From contig CANGIY010000006.1 of assembly GCA_947454235.1 (NCBI GenBank), positions 124,001-188,000 on the forward strand: a stretch of 64,000 nucleotides of DNA, read 5' to 3'. Position 1 is the stretch's first letter. Each line of letters starts with the position of its first letter. Below the pieces are notes generated by a model. It did no database searches. It worked only from the letters and a program-made list of their open reading frames with translations, and was not told the origin of the DNA. Below, piece after piece: positions 61,489 to 64,000 of this stretch. Position numbers and translations under genes: made by a program. The stretch comes from Chitinophagaceae bacterium. GTDB taxonomy: Bacteria; Bacteroidota; Bacteroidia; Chitinophagales; Chitinophagaceae.

Positions 61489-61935
61489 CTAAGGTGCAAC
61501 ACCGTAGCTAACGTTACATTTGTCGCCATCATCAGTTCTCAAAAGAGTGATGTGGTTAGCCTCAACGAAAGGCACTATGTATTTAGCAGTAGTTCCTGTT
61601 TTTGCTTTTTTCAAAGTAAGAATCACATTACCAACTTCGTCGGTAGTGATGCTGTAAGTGCCTTTTTCATTCGGATTGTCTCTTACGTCAGTGTATGTTC
61701 TTTCGTAAGTTCCGTAGTTAAGGTTGTTAGGGTTTGAAGCAGCCATTTTCAATGTAGAATAGAAATGGATGAAGTGTCCATCACTGGTATTGCTCACTTT
61801 GTCAGGACATTTCATGGCAACAAAGTACCAGGTTTTGTCCAACAATTCAGAACGGTTAATGTTTTGCGCAAACAAATTACCTGAGAAGGCCAACAGACAA
61901 ACGAGAAGAATGTTTTTCAACATATTTTTCATCAT
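61489..61935 (-). CDS. exported lipocalin-like small protein
   Basis: A 148-residue protein with signal peptide ending at LFAQ. The mature part has a lipocalin-like opening (LLDKTWYFVAMKCPD) and alternating beta-strands (GTYSITTDEVGNVILTLKK, TAKYIVPFVEANHITLL). It carries two cysteines. An alternative start at the second Met is possible. Single gene with its own terminator. Function unknown. Confidence 0.75.
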   Translation of the reverse strand: MMKNMLKNILLVCLLAFSGNLFAQNINRSELLDKTWYFVAMKCPDKVSNTSDGHFIHFYSTLKMAASNPNNLNYGTYERTYTDVRDNPNEKGTYSITTDEVGNVILTLKKAKTGTTAKYIVPFVEANHITLLRTDDGDKCNVSYGVAP

Positions 61936-62097
61936 AAAAATAGTTTCGTCGGGGTAAAAGTAATAAAACCTGTTTATTTTTTCACAGTTCGAAGCACAAG
62001 TTAAGCAAATATTTATTTGCGCAAGGCACTCAGGTATTGATTTCCGAATTTAAAACCCGTTTTTAGCTGAATACACCTGTTTAGTCTATAGCCTTTT

Positions 62098-62922
62098 CTA
62101 CTTGTGCGACACAAAAACCGGTATTTTGTGCTCCTTCACAATTTCATTGACAAAACTTTTGTGAAACAATTCTGAGAAAAACGACCTCGAATATGCCCCT
62201 GCCACAAACATTGATGCTCCATTGTCGCGCACCCATTGATCCAAATCTTTTGCAGGGTCTATTTTGAGTTTGAAAATAGAAACGTTGAAATAATGGTACG
62301 ACATCAGTTCTTCCATCTCTTCTCTGTGTGGCACACCTTCTTTCGACTGATTGAAGTACACCAGCAACACCTGTGTTTTCGAATATTCGGGGAACATGTA
62401 CGAAAACTGTTTTAATGCATAGATAGATTGTTCGCTTCCATCGTATGCCATTATAATATTCTTCGGCACTTCGTACACACCCGGAATCATAAAGCAAGGA
62501 CACTCTAACTTATGCAACAATTCGGATATGTAATCATTTTGTGTTTCTGCACCCAGGTTGGCATAAAAAGCTGCATTATCAAGCACAAGCAGGTCGGCAA
62601 AGCGCGACTCATCAACAATTTTCGCAATTACCTGATGCGTAAAATCGTTATGTACTTTGTATTCAATATTATTGGCAGTACAGAAATCGGTGAATTTCCT
62701 GATTTCAGCATTTAGCAATGATTCGTTGTTTTCTTCTGATTCAGCGACATAAAGCGGGCCTGCCGGTACACCACCAAAAGAATATGGCACTTCTACCATT
62801 TCAACGGTTGGTAAAAACATACCAATAGCGGCAATGGGTTGAGCATTGTTCAAATGCAATATGTATTGCATCATGTCATCAGAAATCTTTTGCCTGTCGA
62901 AAGCCAACAGAATCTTTTTCAT
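62098..62922 (-). CDS. tandem-domain universal stress protein
   Basis: A 274-residue protein with two UspA-like domains: one from KKILLAFDRQKISDDMMQYI and one from KNIIMAYDGSEQSIYALKQF. The second ends in a region with FVAGAYSRSFFSEL and IPVFVSHK. The ATP-binding G-x2-G-x9-G-S/T loop is not clearly intact, so it may be an ATP-independent type. Probably stress- or stationary-phase-related. It is divergent from the metallo-hydrolase gene. Confidence 0.85.
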   Translation of the reverse strand: MKKILLAFDRQKISDDMMQYILHLNNAQPIAAIGMFLPTVEMVEVPYSFGGVPAGPLYVAESEENNESLLNAEIRKFTDFCTANNIEYKVHNDFTHQVIAKIVDESRFADLLVLDNAAFYANLGAETQNDYISELLHKLECPCFMIPGVYEVPKNIIMAYDGSEQSIYALKQFSYMFPEYSKTQVLLVYFNQSKEGVPHREEMEELMSYHYFNVSIFKLKIDPAKDLDQWVRDNGASMFVAGAYSRSFFSELFHKSFVNEIVKEHKIPVFVSHK

Positions 62923-63063
62923 AGCATCCTTTTCACGTAAAAATAGTAGTTATTCTGATATAGCCTGATGATTGGAGTCACCGCATGATATATCAGTGGT
63001 CACTTTATTACATTGGTCTTACAAATAGTTTTGCAGCATCAAGGACTTGAAGGTGTTTTGAGT

Positions 63064-63071
63064 TAAATTTG
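63064..63071 (+). promoter_or_regulatory. -7 box for the metallo-hydrolase gene
   Basis: TAAATTTG fits TAnnTTTG, 26 bp upstream of the ATG at 63098. Confidence 0.45.
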
Positions 63072-63097
63072 TAGAACAACCGAAAATAACTTTTAAA

Positions 63098-64000
63098 ATG
63101 AAAATCACATTCCATGGTGCCGCCCGAACAGTAACTGGTTCGAAACACGTCATCCATTTACAAAATGGTAAGAACATATTGCTCGACTGTGGTTTGTTCC
63201 AGGGCATGGGTAAGGAAACAACGGAGTTAAACACCCATTTTGGCTTCGACCCTTTGAGCATCGATTATGTGATTATCTCGCATGCACACATTGACCACTG
63301 TGGATTATTGCCACGGCTAGTAAAAGAAGGTTATAAGGGTAAAATTTTCTGTACGCCTGCAACTGCCAGTCTAGCCAAATTGCTTTTAATTGATTCGGCA
63401 CACATTCAGGAAGAAGACTTGAAACACGTTAATAAACATCGTGCACACGAAAACCTTGAACCTTTTGAGCCCCTTTATACTGAAGAAGATGCATTGAAGG
63501 TATTCCCGCTTTTTGAAACAATACCGTATAACGACCACTACAAAATTGAACAGGGTATTGATTTGATGTTCACCGATGCAGGTCACATTTTGGGTAGTGC
63601 GGCCGTGAATTTAAAAATCAAAGAAAAAGGCACTGAAACGAACATAACCTTTAGTGGCGATTTAGGTCGTTACTCTGATTTAATTCTTCGTTCACCACAC
63701 TCCTTTCCACAAGCGGACTATATCATCATGGAAACAACGTACGGCGATCGGCTCCACGATAGAACAATAGGTTCGCATGACCAACTGCTTGATTACATTG
63801 TAAAAACCTGCATCAAAAAACGCGGCAAACTCATAATTCCTGCATTCAGCCTTGGGCGCACGCAGGAAATCTTATACATGCTCAATAAACTGGAGCTGGA
63901 ACGACGGTTGCCGAAACTTGATTATTTTGTAGATAGCCCGCTTTCCATCAATATCACAGAAACTGCTAAAAAATATCCTGATTATTACAATGCCGGGGTA
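63098..64000 (+). CDS. beta-CASP metallo-hydrolase (partial, runs off the edge)
   Basis: The first 301 codons of an RNase-J/CPSF-like metallo-beta-lactamase-fold protein, translated by eye and open to the end of the window. Opens MKITFHGAARTVTGSKHVI. The zinc site is SHAHIDHCG, with DAGHILGSA and FSGDLGR as the next motifs. The beta-CASP domain begins with ETTYGDRLH and includes PAFSLGRTQEIL. The family (YsiI/KH-CPSF-type) acts on RNA or unknown substrates. The C-terminal ~150 residues and stop are outside the window. Confidence 0.93.
   Translation, partial: MKITFHGAARTVTGSKHVIHLQNGKNILLDCGLFQGMGKETTELNTHFGFDPLSIDYVIISHAHIDHCGLLPRLVKEGYKGKIFCTPATASLAKLLLIDSAHIQEEDLKHVNKHRAHENLEPFEPLYTEEDALKVFPLFETIPYNDHYKIEQGIDLMFTDAGHILGSAAVNLKIKEKGTETNITFSGDLGRYSDLILRSPHSFPQADYIIMETTYGDRLHDRTIGSHDQLLDYIVKTCIKKRGKLIIPAFSLGRTQEILYMLNKLELERRLPKLDYFVDSPLSINITETAKKYPDYYNAGV

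Noticed and set aside
62986-62995. TGATATATCA palindrome between the stress-protein and metallo-hydrolase genes
   Set aside because: It has the TGAT and ATCA halves but only a two-base spacer, not the N4 spacing of FNR/CRP sites.

Overview
The window looks like a chromosomal segment of a Bacteroidota bacterium, most likely near Chitinophagales or Sphingobacteriales. The evidence is Bacteroidota-type -7 boxes (TAnnTTTG) upstream of many genes, a type IX secretion C-terminal sorting domain, DUF5723 and DUF6922 proteins, a fused CcoN-CcoO oxidase subunit and short lipoprotein signal peptides. Most of the DNA is ordinary host sequence of moderate GC. Two stretches are clearly AT-rich: an orphan gene at 6612-7454 and an OLD-type nuclease gene at 27740-29650.

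Layout. 1-7454: a histidine kinase, an MMPL/RND exporter, fmt, a tandem-OmpA protein, a small membrane protein and the AT-rich orphan. 7809-19975: smc (TTG start), a large multi-pass membrane protein, a thiolase, an EGF-like lipoprotein, hscA, an OmpA protein and a Uma2-type nuclease. 20088-27599: acs, a secreted BNR-like protein with a T9SS tail, small proteins, a DUF5723 protein, a di-haem cytochrome c peroxidase and an HD hydrolase. 27682-29758: an OLD-family nuclease bracketed by two 51-bp direct repeats. 29774-36340: the cbb3 oxidase operon (ccoS, ccoNO, ccoQ, ccoP, ccoG, ccoH, TauE/SafE-like), with an FNR-type palindrome upstream. 36794-37823: a GNAT-like gene and a HigA-like HTH gene with a perfect operator palindrome, arranged like a toxin-antitoxin unit. 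37970-40627: alaS and its terminator.

40689-42490: an ArsR regulator with an AHSA1-VOC fusion and a second AHSA1 protein, preceded by a dense operator array. 42625-48172: surface-sugar genes, including homologues of the CDP-paratose synthase and CDP-tyvelose epimerase steps. 49015-56459: mgtE with an extra C-terminal domain, a class III PhaC, a DUF6922/AbiEii pair, a GH25 lysozyme without a signal peptide, rluD and odhB. 56737-64000: an M28 peptidase, mutY, a lone ABC ATPase, a gamma-carbonic anhydrase, small exported proteins, a universal stress protein and the start of a beta-CASP metallo-hydrolase that runs off the right edge.

The candidates most worth a second look are the repeat-bracketed OLD gene, with a possible third decayed repeat next to the GNAT/HTH module; the GNAT/HTH module itself; and a near-identical FNR-type palindrome upstream of both the cbb3 operon and the peroxidase/DUF5723 intergenic region. 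No rRNA, tRNA, CRISPR array or transposase was found. All family assignments come from reading motifs by eye, without database searches.
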